NCBI GenBank assembly: GCA_035493895.1
Contig: DATJHM010000129.1
Location: forward strand, 1 to 6,833
DNA: 6,833 nt
Direction of reading: 5' to 3'
From: DATJHM01 sp035493895
GTDB taxonomy: Bacteria > Chloroflexota > Ktedonobacteria > Ktedonobacterales > Ktedonobacteraceae
The translations under genes were made by a program, and so were the position numbers. The notes under the pieces are model-generated. The model saw only the letters and a program-made list of their open reading frames with translations, made no database searches and was not told the origin of the DNA. Within the stretch, counting starts at the first letter, position 1; the number at the start of each line of letters is the position of its first letter. Positions 4,029 to 6,833 of the stretch are shown one piece after another.

Positions 4029-6833
4029 GTGACGATTGCACCTGACTTACGACGTACATATCTGATGAATGCTGAGCAAGAAGACATCATTTCTCATACC
4101 CGGGGACCACTCCTTGTTATTGCCGGACCTGGCTCTGGTAAAACACGTAGCTTGCTGCTCCTGGCGATGAATCTTCTTCTCAACAAGTATGCTCAACCTT
4201 CTGAATTGATCATCTGCACCTATACTGAAAAAGCGGCCCGTGAGATGCAGGACCGCCTGCTGAAATTTGCCAGCGATCTCGCTTATCACCAGGATCTGGC
4301 CTCACTCCATATTGGTACCATCCACGGTATCTGCAAACAACTCATCACTGAAAATACCCACTATACCCATATCGAGAATGACTTTACGGTCCTCGATCAG
4401 TTTACGCGACAACTCCTGATTTTCGAAGAGATCGACAACATCTGCACACCCGACACAAAGCGTTTTCTTCAATGGTACTGGGGATCGCCATGGAAGGTTG
4501 CCGGAGAACTCGGTATATCTTTCGACCATATTACTGAAGAATTGCTCTTTGACAAGCTCAAGGAGACCTATGGGCCTACTTCCCCTTCTTCACTCACCAC
4601 TGATCACGATAGGCTACGCTACTGTCTGACCGGCGCTTATACCAAATATCAGAAGATTCTCGAACGCAGAAATTTCCTTGACTTTGCTCATCTGCAAAAA
4701 TGTGTCTATAATGGGCTCGCTGATCCTGAAACCTTTCCCCATCTCACAAAAGGTATTCGTTATGTTCTCGTTGATGAGTATCAGGATACTAACTATATCC
4801 AGGAACAGATTCTCATCAAGCTCGCTTCCGCGACAAAGGACAATAATCTCTTCGTCGTTGGCGACGAAGATCAGGCGCTCTTTCGCTTTCGGGGCGCAAC
4901 CGTGCGCAATATTCTCGAATTTCCACAAAAATTTCCCGGCTGTAAGCAGATCCATCTCATGACCAACTATCGCTCCCACCAGACCATTATCAATACTTAT
5001 AACAGGTGGATCTCTTCCATCGATTGGTCCAATCCTCATGGTACCCACTTTCGCACAGAAAAACACGCTAGCTCTTCTTCATCCCAACACAAAAACTATC
5101 CCGCCGTTTGCACGATGAGCCAGACGGATATCTACGCTGATGCAGCACAATTTGCTGAACTGGTCGCGTCCCTCAAAGAGCAGGGCAAAATTAATGATTA
5201 CAATCAGGTGGCCCTGCTGCTCTATAGCATCAAACCGAGATTTAGCGCACCCTATATTCAAGCCTTGCAGAAAAAAGATATTCCCTCCTTCTGTCCCCAC
5301 ACCAGCCCTTACTTTCTCCATGACGAAGTCTGTCTGATGCTTGGCTGTCTTGCCTGGATTCTCACGATCGAAGAGGATCGCAATACTAACGCTGAAGACA
5401 ATCCTTTCTCCGATTACCTCCTAACATGCCAGAAACAGCTCCAAAAAGCACATCTCTCCTACCCACAGTTCCATTCAACGCTCCAGTATATGCGCAAGGA
5501 AATCGCCCTGCGCACACAGACTCCCGAGCTCGAGGGAAAACTGTTGCTGGATTTCTTCTATCGTCTGATCACGACCAGCCCTTTTCTTCCCTACATCAAG
5601 GGGACACGCAGCCACGCAGCTCAGCCTCAGAATCTAGAAATCCTGTCTCAGATGCTCCAAACCTTCCAGCGCCATTATCGTGCTTCGGACACGCCATCAC
5701 CCGATCCTCACGCTGGAGCACATACGTTTTTTCACACATTTCTTCGTCTGTTGTATAACGATGAGCAGAATCCGTATGACGCATCACAGCAACCATTGCC
5801 CCTCGGGCATGTACCTATCCTCACAATTCATCAGGCGAAAGGACTGGAGTTCCCGGTCGTTGTCGTAGGACGGCAGGACTGGCTCCCTTCCTCTTCTCAT
5901 AGCAAGCGACAGAAGGCATTGCAGGAGTTTTCCCATCAGCCACCATTTGAACCTCCCACGCGCATCGCCGATTTCGATCTGCGCCGCCTCTACTACGTCG
6001 CCTTCTCGCGCGCCAGAAGCGTCCTCATACTCTCAGCGGTAAGAAAGCCGGGAGCGCCTCTTGCCTCTCTCTGGCGCCCTCTCCCTTCCTGGGCGCAGAT
6101 TGATACAAAAAGTTTGCCTGATCATGATCAGTTGGAAGAACCTTTTAAACCGCAACCTCGCTACGGATTTACCAGCGACATTCAGCTCTATACGACCTGT
6201 CCACGACAATTTCAATTTTTCCGCGCATCTGCGTTTGCGCCCAGCCGCAAGAGCAGCTTTTTTTCTGGACAGCTCGTCCATCACACTCTTGAACATATTC
6301 ATCGGATTGCGCGGGACGGTGGACTCACAACGCTAGATGAGCCAGCGCTTGCTAAGATTTTTGAGAGCAAATACCACGCGCTACTCCAATCCTATCCTTT
6401 ACCCATCGATAGCCAGCAAAAGACGCATGCCTGGCAACAGATCCTGAGCTATTTTCAACAAAATCAGAAGGCTCTTCAAAATATCTTCGCCGCAGAACTC
6501 AATGTGCAGTTCGACAGAAGTACGTATGTGCTGACTGGCAAAATTGATCTGCTGGTTAAAACCGCTGATGGGATCGACCTGATCGACTTTAAGACGCATC
6601 CCAGACAGGACAAAAATCCGGCGCTTGTAGAACAGTACAAACAACAACTCTACTTCTACGCCCATGCCCTCGAACAACACCCAGAACACCGCCCGAACAG
6701 ATTGTTTCTTTACTGGACGGCTGAGGAACGCAAAGAAAATGCCCTGATGGAGATACCATATCAATCTGAACATCGACATGCGCTCAGTAACCACCTGGAA
6801 CTTGTTGTTTCGCACATTGAAGAGGGGAATTTC
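4029..6833 (+). CDS. UvrD/AdnAB-like SF1A helicase fused to a RecB-type PD-(D/E)XK nuclease, 3' end missing
   Basis: This is a DNA-unwinding motor joined to a nuclease, of the kind that processes DNA ends in recombination repair (AdnAB, AddAB and RecB relatives). The frame is open from GTG 4029 to the last base: 935 codons, no stop. Helicase motifs appear in order: Q motif with Q17; Walker A GPGSGKT (33-39, K38); Ia CTYTEKAAREM (63-73); Ic TIHG (97-100); Walker B DEYQDTN (249-255, E250); III GDEDQALFRFRGA (278-290); IV NYRS (313-316); V TIHQAKGLEF (599-608); VI DLRRLYYVAFSRAR (650-663). All catalytic residues look intact. After a linker, the nuclease part begins with YTTCPRQF (721-728) and GQLVHHTLE (747-755, H751). 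It has GKIDLL (D840), LIDFKT (D853 and K855) and QLYFYA (Q873, Y877), the full metal-site pattern of RecB-like nucleases. C724 could be the first ligand of an AddB/Cas4-type iron-sulfur cluster, but the cysteine trio would lie past the edge. AdnA and AdnB are somewhat over 1000 residues, so perhaps 100-150 are missing. Confidence 0.95.
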   Translation, partial: MTIAPDLRRTYLMNAEQEDIISHTRGPLLVIAGPGSGKTRSLLLLAMNLLLNKYAQPSELIICTYTEKAAREMQDRLLKFASDLAYHQDLASLHIGTIHGICKQLITENTHYTHIENDFTVLDQFTRQLLIFEEIDNICTPDTKRFLQWYWGSPWKVAGELGISFDHITEELLFDKLKETYGPTSPSSLTTDHDRLRYCLTGAYTKYQKILERRNFLDFAHLQKCVYNGLADPETFPHLTKGIRYVLVDEYQDTNYIQEQILIKLASATKDNNLFVVGDEDQALFRFRGATVRNILEFPQKFPGCKQIHLMTNYRSHQTIINTYNRWISSIDWSNPHGTHFRTEKHASSSSSQHKNYPAVCTMSQTDIYADAAQFAELVASLKEQGKINDYNQVALLLYSIKPRFSAPYIQALQKKDIPSFCPHTSPYFLHDEVCLMLGCLAWILTIEEDRNTNAEDNPFSDYLLTCQKQLQKAHLSYPQFHSTLQYMRKEIALRTQTPELEGKLLLDFFYRLITTSPFLPYIKGTRSHAAQPQNLEILSQMLQTFQRHYRASDTPSPDPHAGAHTFFHTFLRLLYNDEQNPYDASQQPLPLGHVPILTIHQAKGLEFPVVVVGRQDWLPSSSHSKRQKALQEFSHQPPFEPPTRIADFDLRRLYYVAFSRARSVLILSAVRKPGAPLASLWRPLPSWAQIDTKSLPDHDQLEEPFKPQPRYGFTSDIQLYTTCPRQFQFFRASAFAPSRKSSFFSGQLVHHTLEHIHRIARDGGLTTLDEPALAKIFESKYHALLQSYPLPIDSQQKTHAWQQILSYFQQNQKALQNIFAAELNVQFDRSTYVLTGKIDLLVKTADGIDLIDFKTHPRQDKNPALVEQYKQQLYFYAHALEQHPEHRPNRLFLYWTAEERKENALMEIPYQSEHRHALSNHLELVVSHIEEGNF

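Noticed and set aside
4047..5066. Several minus-strand open frames (4047-4289, 4302-4529, 4614-5066) and others up to 6815
   Set aside because: All lie opposite the helicase-nuclease frame, which carries every SF1A motif in order and is continuous to the window end. They are shadows of it.
1..6833. CRISPR array, tRNA, rRNA or insertion sequence
   Set aside because: No regularly spaced repeats, cloverleaf-like segments, transposase motifs or paired terminal inverted repeats were found on either strand.

Overview
The window holds five protein-coding genes, two of them cut by the window edges, and no RNA genes, CRISPR array or recognisable insertion sequence. GC content is moderate. Starts are mixed ATG and GTG, intergenic spaces are short, and one clear intrinsic terminator is visible. 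The gene set (ECF sigma factor with a zinc-type anti-sigma, a SLAC1/TehA-type transporter, a K+-channel-like membrane protein and a UvrD-type helicase fused to a RecB-type nuclease) fits a free-living bacterium with a large, regulation-rich genome. A Chloroflexota/Ktedonobacteria-like source is a guess from gene style, not something the sequence proves.

Layout. Positions 2-496 (+) are the C-terminal part of an ECF sigma factor. One base later, 498-1256 (+) encodes its membrane-bound ZAS-type anti-sigma factor. The pair ends in a strong stem-loop/T-run terminator at 1271-1332. On the minus strand lie two genes in the same direction: a channel-like membrane protein (3922 to 2678) and, after a gap of about 305 bp rich in palindromes, a SLAC1/TehA-family transporter (2372 to 1353). 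The transporter converges on the sigma operon at the terminator. An AT-rich divergent spacer (3923-4028) separates the minus-strand genes from a large plus-strand gene. That gene starts at GTG 4029 and stays open to the last base: 935 codons of an SF1A (UvrD/PcrA/AdnAB-like) helicase followed by a PD-(D/E)XK RecB-like nuclease domain.

How they work together. The sigma/anti-sigma pair is a self-contained regulatory module: the anti-sigma holds the sigma factor at the membrane until a signal releases it. The two minus-strand genes both look like ion or solute channels and might share a physiological theme, but the spacing and the structured gap suggest they are not tightly co-transcribed. The helicase-nuclease is a DNA end-processing or repair enzyme, possibly with a defence role, and has its own promoter region. 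Nothing visible links it to the other genes. It is the most notable item in the window, and its partner genes and C-terminal residues lie beyond the right edge.
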